DNA of 64,000 nt. Source: 40CM-2-70-7 sp035505915. GTDB taxonomy: Bacteria; Gemmatimonadota; Gemmatimonadetes; Gemmatimonadales; GWC2-71-9. Every line of letters starts with the position of its first letter. Position 1 is the first letter of the stretch. The notes under the pieces were generated by a model. It searched no databases. It had not been told where the DNA came from and saw only the letters and a list, made by a program, of their open reading frames with translations. The stretch is taken from the NCBI GenBank assembly GCA_035505915.1, contig DATJQI010000032.1, positions 1 to 64,000 on the forward strand, read 5' to 3'. Of this stretch, positions 49,977-59,098 are shown piece by piece. The position numbers and the translations under genes were made by a program.

Positions 49977-51923
49977 TCAGCCGGCGCGGCGGACGCCGGC
50001 GAGGACGGTGCGGAGCTCGGCCAGCGTGAAGGGCTTGTGCAGGAACGGGCGGCCGAGGGACTCGAGGAAGTGCAGGGTGTCGCCGCGGACCGTGTCGCCG
50101 GTGGCGAAGATCACCCGCCGCGCGACCTCGGGGTGCTGCTGCGCGAGCTTCTCGTACATCTCGCGCCCGCCCAGCTTGGGCATCCGCAGGTCGCAGATGA
50201 TGACGTCGAACGGCGTCGCCGACGCCCGCTCCACCGCGTCACTCCCGTCGGAGGCGATCTCCACCGAGTGTCCCCAGGCCTCGAGGGTCACCCGCATGTA
50301 GTGGAGGATGTGCGGCTCGTCGTCCACCACCAGCACCCGGAGATGATCGCTCACCACGCCGGGGGCGGCTTCGGTGCCGCTGACCCGCGGGGCCCCGCTC
50401 CCCGGCAGCTCGACGGTGAAGGTCGCACCCTGATTCGGCGCCGAGTCGAGCGAGATGCGGCCGCCGTGCTCCTTCACGATACCCTGCGAGATCGAGAGCC
50501 CGAGCCCCGTGCCTTCGCCTTCGGGTTTGGTGGTGAAGAACGGCTCGAACACACGCTGGGCCAGGTCGGCGGGAATTCCGGGGCCGTCATCGGCGATGCT
50601 CACCGACGCGCCGTCGAGCCAGCGCCGGGCCGTGATCCAGATGTGTCCCGCGGCTCCGCGCTTCGCGCCGGCGATGGCCTGCGCCGCGTTCACGATCAGG
50701 TTGACGAACACCTGCTTGATCTGGTTCGCGTTCACCGCGATGGACGGAATGCCCGGCTCGATCTCGAGCGTCGCCTCGACCTTCAGGGCCATCAGCTGAT
50801 TTCGCAGCAGGGCCAGGGTGGACTCGAGCAGGGGCCGGATGGACTGGACCTGCCGCTCGCCCTCCTGCTTCCGCGCGAAGGAGAGCAGGTTCCGCACGAT
50901 GGTGGCGGCCCGCTCCGCTTCCTGCCGGATCACCTGCAGGGGCTCGGCCAGGTGCGCCGGAATCTCGCCCGCCTCGGCCAGGAAGTCGGAGAAACCCACC
51001 ACGGACGCGAGCGGATTGTTGAGGTCGTGGGCCACGCCCGCGATCAGCTGCCCCATCGCCGACATCTTCTCGGACTGGATCAGCTGGTCCTGGAGCCGGT
51101 GGCGCTCGGTCGTGTCCTCGAACAGGAGCACGGCGGTGCCGATGTCCGCGCCCGCCATGCGCATGGTGCTCACGGCGAACATGCGGTCGCCGGAGCGGAC
51201 TTCCACCGCGGCCGCGCCGGGGTTTGCCAGCGCCCGGGACACGACGTCGGCCCAGGCCGGCGGCACGAGGGAAAGCCAGGCGCGGCCCGGGAGCGCCGTC
51301 ACGGGCACCTGGATCAGATCCGCGAAGACGCGGTTGCACCGGCGCACGATCCCCTGGCCGTCCACGATGCAGATGGCCTGGGAGATCGAGTCGGCGGTGA
51401 GCTCCCACTCCCGCTTGCCCACCGAGAGGAGCTCCACCAGCCGTGCGTTGGCGAGCGCGATCGCGGCCTTGGCGCACACGACCTTGACGAAGGCCAGCTC
51501 CGGCTCCCCGAACGCCTGCGACTTGTCCGATCCGAGCGACACCGCGCCGACGGCGCGTCCCACGGCGAGGAGCGGGGCGCCCATCCACGAGGCCGGCGCC
51601 TCGGTGACGCCGGGCGCGCCCGCGCGCCCGGCGTCGACGGCCACGTTCCGGGGCAGGACGAGGGGACCCTTGCGCAGCGCCAGCTGGAGCAGCGGATCGT
51701 CGGTGCGGGTGGGCGTCGGGGCACGGTCGTAGGCGACGGTGAGCTGATTCGACTCGAGGTCGAGCAGTACCACCGCCAGGCGGGACGGCCGGAGCGAGTC
51801 GTCGAAGGCGCGTGCCATCACGTCCACCACCGTGATGGGTCGGAAGGCGCTCGACAGCTCCTGGGATATGGCGGTGAGGCGGTCCAGCACCGCCACGGCG
51901 GCTTCGGGGACCGCCCGCTTCAA
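49977..51923 (-). CDS. Hybrid sensor histidine kinase (GAF-PAS-HK-REC)
   Basis: 648 aa from a TTG overlapping the amidotransferase stop. A GAF-like domain (about 20-160), a PAS domain (about 170-270), HisKA with His299 in AGVAHDLNNPLASVVGF (split), the ATPase domain (NQIKQVFVNLIVNAAQAI; DDGPGIP; GTGLGLS), and a C-terminal receiver with Asp578 in IICDLRMPKLGG. The hybrid order H-then-D allows intramolecular phosphotransfer. No membrane helix, so it senses an internal signal. The partner output is unknown. Confidence 0.88.
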   Translation of the reverse strand: MKRAVPEAAVAVLDRLTAISQELSSAFRPITVVDVMARAFDDSLRPSRLAVVLLDLESNQLTVAYDRAPTPTRTDDPLLQLALRKGPLVLPRNVAVDAGRAGAPGVTEAPASWMGAPLLAVGRAVGAVSLGSDKSQAFGEPELAFVKVVCAKAAIALANARLVELLSVGKREWELTADSISQAICIVDGQGIVRRCNRVFADLIQVPVTALPGRAWLSLVPPAWADVVSRALANPGAAAVEVRSGDRMFAVSTMRMAGADIGTAVLLFEDTTERHRLQDQLIQSEKMSAMGQLIAGVAHDLNNPLASVVGFSDFLAEAGEIPAHLAEPLQVIRQEAERAATIVRNLLSFARKQEGERQVQSIRPLLESTLALLRNQLMALKVEATLEIEPGIPSIAVNANQIKQVFVNLIVNAAQAIAGAKRGAAGHIWITARRWLDGASVSIADDGPGIPADLAQRVFEPFFTTKPEGEGTGLGLSISQGIVKEHGGRISLDSAPNQGATFTVELPGSGAPRVSGTEAAPGVVSDHLRVLVVDDEPHILHYMRVTLEAWGHSVEIASDGSDAVERASATPFDVIICDLRMPKLGGREMYEKLAQQHPEVARRVIFATGDTVRGDTLHFLESLGRPFLHKPFTLAELRTVLAGVRRAG

Positions 51924-52603
51924 CCCACCGCCTCCGCGAATCCGCGGAACAGCCCGGCCTCGTCGAGGTCCTCGGGGTGCCACTGCACGCCGAGCAGCCA
52001 TTGCCCGTCCGGGTCGCGCAGCTCCACGCCTTCCACCACGCCGTCGGGAGCGCGCGCCACCACCGCGAGCGCCGGCGCCGGCTCTTTCACGGCCTGGTGA
52101 TGCCGGCTGTTCGCCGTGATCTCGCCGCGGCCGAGCGTGCGGCGCAGGAGGGTGCCCGCGTCGACGCGGACGCCGTGACGGCCGGCGGAGTCGGCGTGGT
52201 CGATGGGGCCGGGGCGCTCGGTGGCCAGGTCCTGATAGAGAGACCCGCCCAGGGCCACGTTGAGGATCTGCACGCCCCGGCAGATGGCGAGCACCGGCAT
52301 CCGCCGGGCCCGCGCGGCCCGGACCAGCTCGGCCTCGACGGCGTCGCGGTGGGGATCGATGGCGCCCAGCCGCGGATGGGGCGCGGCGCCGTAGCCGGCG
52401 GGATCCACGTCTTCGCCGCCGGACAGCACCAGCCCGCGCACCGCGTCCAGCGCCGCCCCGGCGCGCGCGGGATCGAGCACCGTCGGGAGCACGAGCGGCG
52501 TCAGCCCCGCGCGCTCCAGGGACTCCACGTACGCCGCGTTGAGCGCGACCCGGGTGCGCCCCGCGTCGGTGCGCCGGGGAGCGGAGACGGCGACGACGGT
52601 CAT
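51920..52603 (-). CDS. Gamma-glutamyl-gamma-aminobutyrate hydrolase (C26 amidotransferase)
   Basis: 227 aa. Class-I glutamine-amidotransferase-like fold with the nucleophile Cys in 'LAICRGVQILNVALGG', the oxyanion region 'LVLSGGEDVDPAGYG', and the His/Glu pair in 'LLGVQWHPEDL'. Its 'SRHHQAVKEPA' is a C26/PuuD mark. PuuD-type enzymes split gamma-glutamyl-GABA in putrescine degradation; other put genes are absent, so the true substrate may differ. Overlaps both neighbours (ATGA and TTGA). Confidence 0.88.
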   Translation of the reverse strand: MTVVAVSAPRRTDAGRTRVALNAAYVESLERAGLTPLVLPTVLDPARAGAALDAVRGLVLSGGEDVDPAGYGAAPHPRLGAIDPHRDAVEAELVRAARARRMPVLAICRGVQILNVALGGSLYQDLATERPGPIDHADSAGRHGVRVDAGTLLRRTLGRGEITANSRHHQAVKEPAPALAVVARAPDGVVEGVELRDPDGQWLLGVQWHPEDLDEAGLFRGFAEAVG

Positions 52604-53097
52604 CGCGCGGCGGGCACCGAATCGCCGAGGAGAGGGCACTTGGGGTTGCTCACGCCGTTCCAGTCGACGCGGACCCCGAAGAGCGGAATCGTCGCATCCC
52701 CGCCGACGACGGTGCCGAGCTTCGGGTAGTCCCGCGGCGCCGGGGATTCGTACACCACGACGCCCTGCACGCGGGACGACGTGTCGTCCACCACCAGGAG
52801 GCCGTAACCGCCCGCGCCGGCCAGGGGGAAGCCTTCTCCCTGGAACCCCAGCACCAGGCTGCGCGACTGGTCGTAGGCCACCAGCACCTTCCCCTGAGCC
52901 CGGCCCGCCACGCGCGCGGGGAGGGACTGCGGGAGCCCGCGCGGCGCCTCGGGGAGGATCATCCGCGCGTCGGCGAGCTGCTCCTGGATGACGGTCGGCC
53001 CCACCACCATCGCGAGCCCGCAGACGGGAGATCCGGTCCGCCCGGTCCCGCAGGCGGCCAGGGCGATCGCGCCCAGAAGGAAGGGGATGGCACGCAT
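52600..53097 (-). CDS. Lipoprotein of unknown function
   Basis: 165 aa. Signal peptide with lipobox IALAAC (Cys16), two later Cys (SPVCGL, NPKCPLLG), and a mature part of about ten short strands (GKVLVAYDQSRSLVLGFQGEG, GYGLLVVDDTSSRVQGVVVYESPAP in parts), perhaps a single beta domain. No family recognised. It precedes the amidotransferase (overlap ATGA) and follows a TonB receptor gene 13 nt upstream, so it may be the last gene of that operon. Confidence 0.6.
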   Translation of the reverse strand: MRAIPFLLGAIALAACGTGRTGSPVCGLAMVVGPTVIQEQLADARMILPEAPRGLPQSLPARVAGRAQGKVLVAYDQSRSLVLGFQGEGFPLAGAGGYGLLVVDDTSSRVQGVVVYESPAPRDYPKLGTVVGGDATIPLFGVRVDWNGVSNPKCPLLGDSVPAAR

Positions 53098-53110
53098 GGG
53101 GCGAAAGGTA

Positions 53111-55273
53111 CTAGTAGACATAGGTCACCGTCATGGTGACCGTCGCCACCGGCTCGAGGGTCCGGGGCACCAGGTTGTAGATGTAGTTGAGGGCGTTGGT
53201 CGCCAGGATGCGCACCTCCACCGGCCCCGCGCGCCACCCGGCCCGGAGATCGAGCACTTTCGCCCCGACCCGGGGATCCGTCTCGTACAGCTCCACCCGA
53301 TCGAACCGGGAGCTGTACCGGAAGTCGGCGCCCACGGAGGCCGGTCCCAGAGTGTAGTCCGCGGACAGCGTCAGGAGGTGACGGGGACGGAAGGCGAGGG
53401 GTTGCTGCGGCAGACCGTCGGCCGCCAGCTGCTGCGCGTCCAGGTACGTGTACGAGAGCGTGGTCGTGAGATGCCTGACCGGATCCGCGGCCACCGACAG
53501 GTCGAGGCCCGCCAGCCGGGCGCGCTGGACGTTCTGGAACTGGATCTCGAGTCCGTTTCCCGCCACCTCAGGCTCGATCAGGTCGGACGCTTCGGTGAGG
53601 AACAGCGCCGCGTCGGTGCGCAGCCAGGACGTCACCGCCGCCGCGTTTCCGAGCTCGAAGTTCCAGCCGGTCTCCGGGACCAGGCCGGGGTTCGGCACGA
53701 CCGTGAACGGCGAGACCACGGTGGTGACGTACTGCTCCCCGAGGGACGGCGCCCGGAACCCCTTGCCGACCGATGCCCGCCAGACGCCCAGGTCCGTGGA
53801 GAGGACGCCGCCAAGCCGGGGGCTCACCACGGCCGAAAGGCCCGCGCCGTCCACCGCGAGCAGGTCGATCCGCGCGCCCGCCGTGAAGCGCGCCTGTCCC
53901 ACCACCCGCTCGGTTTCCCCGTACCCGGCGAACAGCTCCTGCGTGTGATTGTGGAAGATGTCGCTCGTGACCTGCGACTCCGTGATCTCGCCGCCCACGG
54001 TCACCGTCTGGTCCGGGGTCGGCTCCACCACCACCCGCCCCTCGGCGCCGAACCGGTCCGCGATCGCGAAGTCGTTGTTGCCGGGCTGGAAGTCCGTGAA
54101 ATGCGTGCGGAGCCAGGACACCCGGCCCATCCACGTGAGGTTGTCCTCGGGCGTCCGCGTGATGGTCGCGCTCAGGTAGCCGTGATCCGAGCGGGTGTGA
54201 CTGCCCAGCCCCGTGGTGTCGATGAGGAAGGGCTGGAAGCTCTGGCCTTTGTCGTCGCACTGCCCGCGCACGCACCAGATCAGGGGCACCTGGTACTGAT
54301 GACTGTCCCAGGTTCCGGAGACGAGGACGTGGGTCACGGGGTCGGGGAGCCACTCGCCCTTGCCGGCCACCTCGTAGGCGTCGCTCTCGTCCTGTTGCCG
54401 GTACCCGTCCGAGTGCCGGCCGCCCACGGTCAGCGCGCCCCGGAACTGGTCCGTGCCGAACGATCCGGTGACGTCGCCGCCGCCCTGGAGACCGGTGTAG
54501 TTCCGGAACCGCCAGATCGAGTCGGGGGGATTGGCGAAGCCGCCGCCGAAGAACCGGACCCGGCCGTGGACGCCCTCCGGAATGTCCCGCGTGATCAGGT
54601 TGACGACCCCGCCGAACGCCGACGACCCGTAGAGCGACGACCCGGCGCCCTTGACGACCTCGATCCGCTCCACGTCGTCCACCGGCACGAGGTCCCAGTC
54701 GATGCCGCCCCGGTCTCCTTCGTTCATCGGGACGCCGTCCACGAGGAGCAAGACGCGGGCGCCGAGACCCTGCACGTAGCCGGAAGAGCCGCGGATGTTG
54801 ACCTGGCCGTTGAGGAACTGCACGCCCGGGGCGCGGTCCACCGCCTCGTCGATGGTGTTCACCGCGTGCCGGGCGACGACGGTGTCCGACAAGACGGCCA
54901 CACTGGCCGAGACGTTCTCGAGGGATTCCGGCCGCTTGCCGGCGGTGACCACGACCACCGGCATCGAGATCGCGCCGGCCCGGAGGGTCACATCCCAGCG
55001 CACTGAATCACCGGGGGGGACGGTGAGCAATGCGGAGTCCGGACTGAACGTGAACGCCCGGGCGCGGATCCAGACCGTGCCCGCGCGGACGTTCGGGAGG
55101 CGGTAACGGCCGTCGGGCCCCGACAGCGTGAAGGCGTCTCCGGCGGTGATCCGCGCACCGGAGATCCCGGCCCCGCTCGTGTCCCGCACCGTTCCCACCA
55201 CGACGCCCGCCCGCTGGGCGGCGGCGGGAACGGCCACCAGGCCGAGCGCCAGGATCGCGGCGGCGCGGCTCAC
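53111..55273 (-). CDS. TonB-dependent outer-membrane receptor
   Basis: 720 aa from a GTG. Signal peptide (ALGLVAVPAAAQ), a carboxypeptidase-regulatory-like beta domain (about 25-95; VVGTVRDTSGAGISGARI), then a TonB box and plug domain (about 105-230, 'LENVSASVAVLSD', 'TIDEAVDRAPGVQF', 'NIRGSSGYVQGLGARVLLLVDG' in parts, 'VKGAGSSLYGSSAFGGVVNLIT' in parts) and a barrel ending VTYVY. A loop has a Cys pair (WCVRGQC). Plug motifs resemble vitamin B12/Cir-type receptors, which suggests a cobalamin, haem or siderophore substrate but does not prove it. The partner lipoprotein gene overlaps its start. Confidence 0.88.
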   Translation of the reverse strand: MSRAAAILALGLVAVPAAAQRAGVVVGTVRDTSGAGISGARITAGDAFTLSGPDGRYRLPNVRAGTVWIRARAFTFSPDSALLTVPPGDSVRWDVTLRAGAISMPVVVVTAGKRPESLENVSASVAVLSDTVVARHAVNTIDEAVDRAPGVQFLNGQVNIRGSSGYVQGLGARVLLLVDGVPMNEGDRGGIDWDLVPVDDVERIEVVKGAGSSLYGSSAFGGVVNLITRDIPEGVHGRVRFFGGGFANPPDSIWRFRNYTGLQGGGDVTGSFGTDQFRGALTVGGRHSDGYRQQDESDAYEVAGKGEWLPDPVTHVLVSGTWDSHQYQVPLIWCVRGQCDDKGQSFQPFLIDTTGLGSHTRSDHGYLSATITRTPEDNLTWMGRVSWLRTHFTDFQPGNNDFAIADRFGAEGRVVVEPTPDQTVTVGGEITESQVTSDIFHNHTQELFAGYGETERVVGQARFTAGARIDLLAVDGAGLSAVVSPRLGGVLSTDLGVWRASVGKGFRAPSLGEQYVTTVVSPFTVVPNPGLVPETGWNFELGNAAAVTSWLRTDAALFLTEASDLIEPEVAGNGLEIQFQNVQRARLAGLDLSVAADPVRHLTTTLSYTYLDAQQLAADGLPQQPLAFRPRHLLTLSADYTLGPASVGADFRYSSRFDRVELYETDPRVGAKVLDLRAGWRAGPVEVRILATNALNYIYNLVPRTLEPVATVTMTVTYVY

Positions 55274-55788
55274 GGCGTGCCCGGGAAGAAGTAGGAAACG
55301 GAGTGCATGTTCCCGAAGTCGACGACGAAGTCGATGTGATCCGTGCCGGTGGCGTTGACCTGGACGATGCCGGGCTGGGTGGAGTCCGCCGGATCACGGT
55401 AGTAGCCGGCCTCCCGCAGGAGGGAGTCGGCGGACGCCGGGTTCCCCGGGTTCAGCGTCCCGACCTTCTTCCAGACCGCCAGCACCCAGTGGTACGCCCC
55501 GTTCGGCAGGGGCAGGGTGTAGTGGACCACGGAATCGCCGGACGCGGGGAGCGGAAGCGTGGACGGCGGGAAGGGCAGGAAGTCGAACAGGTCGGACGTG
55601 GATTGCGGGAACGCGGCGTACGCCACGAGGTACAGGGCGTCGGTGCTGTCGGGCAGGGTTCCCCGGAACGTGACCTCGCCGCAGATCCCCACGAAGCCGG
55701 TCGGGCAGGTGGTCGGGACCGGGGTAGGCTTGAGGCCGTCGTTGCACGCGAGCGCCGATGCCAGGAGCAGCAGTCGAAGGGGCCGCAT
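55270..55788 (-). CDS. Lipoprotein co-translated with TonB receptor
   Basis: 172 aa. Lipobox ALAC (Cys15), then a short Pro/Thr linker with two Cys (TTCPTGFVGICGEV), and a beta-rich domain with 'RGTLPDSTDALYLVAYAAFP' and 'GSYHWVLAVWKKVG'-like pattern (here GAYHWVLAVWKK), of the kind found in surface-exposed lipoproteins that cap TonB receptors. Its TGA overlaps the receptor GTG, so the two are made together. The promoter shares a palindromic -35 with fmdB. Confidence 0.65.
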   Translation of the reverse strand: MRPLRLLLLASALACNDGLKPTPVPTTCPTGFVGICGEVTFRGTLPDSTDALYLVAYAAFPQSTSDLFDFLPFPPSTLPLPASGDSVVHYTLPLPNGAYHWVLAVWKKVGTLNPGNPASADSLLREAGYYRDPADSTQPGIVQVNATGTDHIDFVVDFGNMHSVSYFFPGTP

Positions 55789-55860
55789 CTCCAAGCAATC
55801 TGGCCACTTCCAGCGAGCCGTCAACTTGACCCTCGCCTCGGGGCCTCGCACCTTTGGGCC
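55789..55860. promoter_or_regulatory. Symmetric divergent leaderless promoters
   Basis: Back-to-back -35 boxes form GTCAACTTGAC (55820-55830). Rightward: TTGACC (55826-55831), 17 nt, CACCTT (55849-55854), 6 nt, ATG of fmdB. Leftward: TTGACG (55824-55819), 17 nt, AGATTG (55801-55796), 7 nt, ATG of the lipoprotein. Both -10 boxes are poor but both spacings are exact. Confidence 0.5.
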
Positions 55861-56025
55861 ATGCCCCTGTACGAGTACCGGTGCACCAAGTGCGGTGAGG
55901 TGTTCACGGAACAGCTCACCATTTCGGAACACGGGAAGCGCCGCCCGGCGTGTCCCGCCTGCGGGTCCCACACGGTGGAGCCCGTGCTCTCCACCTTCTT
56001 CGCCAAGACCATCCGCAAGAGCTGA
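55861..56025 (+). CDS. FmdB-family zinc-ribbon protein
   Basis: 54 aa. The FmdB/putative regulatory protein signature MPLYEYRCTKCGEVFT with Cys8, Cys11 and a second knuckle Cys31, Cys34 (CPACGS). Such small proteins bind zinc and are linked to regulation in some methylotrophs, although most have no known role. It is the first gene of a short rightward operon with a coiled-coil gene. Confidence 0.9.
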   Translation: MPLYEYRCTKCGEVFTEQLTISEHGKRRPACPACGSHTVEPVLSTFFAKTIRKS

Positions 56026-56030
56026 CCAGG

Positions 56031-56594
56031 GTGTTCGAACGCCTGCGGGACGCCCTTCGGGCCGCGCTGGACGCGGCGACCCCGCCCGCCGATCTGCGCG
56101 ACCTGGCGGGACAGATGCGCGAGGCGGTGGTGGACGCGAAGGTGGCGGTGCGCGAGGTCCGGGAGGCGCTGAAGCGGACCGAGCTCGAGGTGGCCGCCGA
56201 GCGCCAGCGCCTGGCGGACGCGGAGCGGCGGGGCCGGTTGGCCGGAGAAATCCAGGATGCGGAGACGGTCGAGGTGGCGAACCGGTTCGCCGCCAAGCAC
56301 CGGGAGCGCCTGGCCGTGCTGGAGCGGAAGTACGAGTCCCAGCAGGCGGAGCTGGCGCTGGCGGAGAAGGAGCTGGCCGAGATGCAGACCCAGCTCTCGG
56401 CCGCCGACCAGGGCCGGGTGGGGGCGGAGCGGAGCACCGAGGCGGCCTGGCGGGAGATCCAGCGCGCCGGCGGCGCGCGGCCGGGGGTCGACCCCGAGGA
56501 CGATCTGCTCAAGTCCCAGATGGAGCGGGCCCAGCGGGAGGCGGCGGCGGACCGTCAGCTCGACGAACTCAAGAAGAAACTGCGAAAGGACTGA
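56031..56594 (+). CDS. Coiled-coil protein of unknown function
   Basis: 187 aa from a GTG five bases after fmdB. Nearly all of it is heptad-rich helix (RQRLADAERRGRLAGEIQDAE; ERLAVLERKYESQQAELALAEKELAEMQTQ in parts), without signal peptide or membrane helix. The sequence shows no other motif. It might pair with the FmdB protein or the DUF1028 protein that follows by 4 nt. Confidence 0.65.
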   Translation: MFERLRDALRAALDAATPPADLRDLAGQMREAVVDAKVAVREVREALKRTELEVAAERQRLADAERRGRLAGEIQDAETVEVANRFAAKHRERLAVLERKYESQQAELALAEKELAEMQTQLSAADQGRVGAERSTEAAWREIQRAGGARPGVDPEDDLLKSQMERAQREAAADRQLDELKKKLRKD

Positions 56595-56598
56595 GGCG

Positions 56599-57600
56599 AT
56601 GCTCCTGCTTGTCCTGGCTCTCCAGCAGCCCGTGCCCCTGCCCACCGCGGCCCCTCCCGACTTCGAAAAACGCGCGCACACCTACAGCATCGTGGCCTAC
56701 GACTCCGTCACCGGCGACCTCGGGATCGCGGTGGAGTCGAAGTTCCCGAACGTGGGCGGGATCGTGCCCTGGGCCCGTGCCGGCGTGGGCGCGGTGGCGA
56801 GCCAATCCCTCGGCAACACGCATTTCGGCAACGAAGGGCTGGACCTGATCGCGCAGGGCGCCACGGCGGCCGAGGCGATGCGGATCGTGATGCGGTCGGA
56901 CCCCCGGCTCCAGCAGCGGCAGGTGGGGATGGTGGACGCGATGGGAAACAGCGCCAGCTGGACCGGCGACTCCTGCTTCGACTGGGCGGGCGGCCGCACC
57001 CTCGGTGCCGACGGCACCGTCATCCTGGGCGGGAAGGGCCAGATGATCGTGGGGCACGGCTTCGCCGCGCAGGCGAACATCATGGTGTCGGACCAGACCG
57101 TGAAGAACCTCGCCGACGCTTTCCTGGCGGCGAAGGGATCCCTGGCGGACCGGCTGATGGCGGCGCTCCACGCGGGGCAGGCCGGGGGCGGGGACAAGCG
57201 GGGGATGGAATCGGCCGCGCTGCTCGTGGTGCGGAAGAACGGCGGGTACCTGGGCAACAACGACCGGTACATCGACATCCGCGTGTACGACGACACCAAT
57301 CCGATCCGTGAGCTCGACCGGCTCTACCGGCTTCACCAGCTGTACTTCTTCACCTCCAAGCCCGAAGACCTGATCCCCATCACGCCGGACATCGTGAAGC
57401 AGCTCGAGCCGATTCTCCTCCGGGAGCCGCTGAACCAGAAGGAGAAGTGGCTGGCGGCCCCGCAGGGCGCGGCCACTCAGACCTTCCTCGAGGCGCTCGC
57501 CAATTTCATGTACTGGGAGAACTACGACGTGCGCGTCCGGATGGACGGAAGAATCGATCGCGTGGTGCTCGAGGATATTCTGGCCCGGAGAAAGAAATGA
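56599..57600 (+). CDS. DUF1028-family protein, probably exported
   Basis: 333 aa. A short hydrophobic start leads to the DUF1028 domain: 'TYSIVAYDSVTGDLGIAVESKFP', cut to the conserved GDLGIAVESKFP, 'GGIVPWARAGVGAVASQSLGN', and 'ILGGKGQMIVGHGFAAQANIM' in parts, an Ntn-hydrolase-like fold with an exposed Ser or Thr. The C-terminus adds about 90 residues with a helical tail. Members have been linked to amidase or peptidase activity by fold only. It overlaps the POT transporter start (ATGA). Confidence 0.85.
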   Translation: MLLLVLALQQPVPLPTAAPPDFEKRAHTYSIVAYDSVTGDLGIAVESKFPNVGGIVPWARAGVGAVASQSLGNTHFGNEGLDLIAQGATAAEAMRIVMRSDPRLQQRQVGMVDAMGNSASWTGDSCFDWAGGRTLGADGTVILGGKGQMIVGHGFAAQANIMVSDQTVKNLADAFLAAKGSLADRLMAALHAGQAGGGDKRGMESAALLVVRKNGGYLGNNDRYIDIRVYDDTNPIRELDRLYRLHQLYFFTSKPEDLIPITPDIVKQLEPILLREPLNQKEKWLAAPQGAATQTFLEALANFMYWENYDVRVRMDGRIDRVVLEDILARRKK

Positions 57601-58928
57601 CCGCACCCGCGGCTCCGCGCGATACGTCGTTCTTCGGGCACCCCCGGGGCCTCTCGACGCTGTTCTTCCTGGAGCTCTGGGAGCGCTTCTCGTACTACGG
57701 CATGCGGGCGTTCCTCATCCTGTACATGGTCCACCCGCTCGGCTTCAACGACGCGCACGCCGGCCGCATCTACGGGAACTACACGTCGAGCGCGTGGGCC
57801 GCGGCCGTCTTCGGCGGGATCCTCGCCGACCGGTGGCTGGGCCAATACCGGAGCGTGCTCTTCGGGGGGATCATCATCGCCCTCGGCCATTTCACCCTCG
57901 CCTTCCATCCTCTGCCCTTCTTCTACACGGGTCTGGGACTCATCGTGGTCGGCACGGGCCTTCTCAAGCCCAACGTTTCAGGCATCGTCGGCGCGCTCTA
58001 TGAGAGCGGGGACGAACGGCGGGATGCGGGGTTCTCGATCTTCTACATGGGGATCAATACCGGCGCGTTTCTCGGGCCCATCATCGCCGGATACCTGGCG
58101 CAGGAAGTGGACTGGCACATCGGCTTTCTGTGTGCGGGCATCGGCATGACCCTCGGACTCGTTCAGTTCGTGCTGCACCGGGATCGCCTGCGCCCGGCCA
58201 TCGAGCGGTTGGCCCACCGCCCCAGGGCCGCCGCGGTGGTCCAGGCCGCCGCCACCGGCGAGGCCACCTTCTGGGCACTCACCAAGGTCGAGTGGAAGCG
58301 CATCGCCGCGATGGCGTTCTTCTTCGTCGGCGCGGCCATTTTCTGGGGCGCCTACGAGCAGGCGGGGTCGAGCCTGAACCTGTTCGGGGACCGCTACACC
58401 ACCCTCACCATCCTGGGATTCCACTTCCCCTCGAGCTGGTACGTGTCGGTGCAGGCGATCTTCGTGATTCTGCTCGCCCCCGGCTTCGCGTGGTTGTGGA
58501 TCCACCTGGGCAAGTACGAGCCCTCTACACCCACGAAATTCGCGTTCGGCCTGTTCTTCGTCGGACTCTCATTCCTGTTCCTCCTGCCCGCGGCGTACGC
58601 CATCCAGGCCACGCCCGGGCTTCGCGTCTCGCCGTTCTGGCTGGTCGGGTGCTACTTCATTCAGGAGCTGGCCGAGCTGTCGATCTCGCCGGTGGGGCTG
58701 TCGGTGTTCACCAAGCTGTCTCCCGTGAAGATCGTGGGCATGATGCTGGGAGTCTGGTTCCTCGCGGACGCGATCGGCAACAAAGCCGCCGGCTTCGCGG
58801 CCGGTTTCATCTCGTCCGCGCCGATGCAGGAGCTCTTCCTGGTGGTCGCGGGCGTCTGCATCGGGGCCTCCGTCATCGCCTTCATCCTGGTGCCGCCGGT
58901 GAAGAAGCTCATGGGGGGCGTGCGCTGA
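57597..58928 (+). CDS. POT-family peptide transporter (MFS)
   Basis: 443 aa with about 12 to 14 hydrophobic helices. The POT signatures are clear: 'FFLELWERFSYYGMRAFLILYM' (ExxER motif here as ELWERF), 'FSIFYMGINTGAFLGPIIAGYLA' with the conserved FYxxINxGA, and 'ELSISPVGLSVFTKLSP' near the end. POT proteins import di- and tripeptides with protons. It follows a DUF1028 gene and precedes an ABC peptide importer by 1.2 kb, so the region favours peptide uptake. Confidence 0.9.
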   Translation: MTAPAAPRDTSFFGHPRGLSTLFFLELWERFSYYGMRAFLILYMVHPLGFNDAHAGRIYGNYTSSAWAAAVFGGILADRWLGQYRSVLFGGIIIALGHFTLAFHPLPFFYTGLGLIVVGTGLLKPNVSGIVGALYESGDERRDAGFSIFYMGINTGAFLGPIIAGYLAQEVDWHIGFLCAGIGMTLGLVQFVLHRDRLRPAIERLAHRPRAAAVVQAAATGEATFWALTKVEWKRIAAMAFFFVGAAIFWGAYEQAGSSLNLFGDRYTTLTILGFHFPSSWYVSVQAIFVILLAPGFAWLWIHLGKYEPSTPTKFAFGLFFVGLSFLFLLPAAYAIQATPGLRVSPFWLVGCYFIQELAELSISPVGLSVFTKLSPVKIVGMMLGVWFLADAIGNKAAGFAAGFISSAPMQELFLVVAGVCIGASVIAFILVPPVKKLMGGVR

Positions 58929-58950
58929 GCCGGTTCCCGTCCCCGTTCCC

Positions 58951-59067
58951 GCGGGCTGACAGCCCGCTCTCGGCGCGGGCGCGGCCTGAAGGCCTTGCAC
59001 TGCCGGAGCCTCGTGCATTGGCGAGTCCTTCAGGACTCCATCGAGCCGAGAGCGGCCTTCAGGCCGC
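58951..59067. repeat. Cluster of CTGAAGG palindromes with outer inverted repeat
   Basis: Four palindromes in 117 bp: gcgggctgacagcccgc (58951-58967), gcggcctgaaggcc (58981-58994), gagtccttcaggactc (59023-59038), gcggccttcaggccgc (59052-59067). ccgctctcggc (58964-58974) and gccgagagcgg (59045-59055) form an 11-bp outer inverted repeat, so the whole region can fold back on itself. Lies between the POT transporter and the metallo-hydrolase. Confidence 0.75.
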
Positions 59068-59098
59068 GCGAACGATCCGCAGCCCGTGGGTCTTGGTG

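Noticed and set aside
47410..52100. Very long open frames opposite the glycosyltransferases and hybrid kinase
   Set aside because: Same shadow effect; the minus-strand proteins contain full catalytic motifs and tight operon overlaps.
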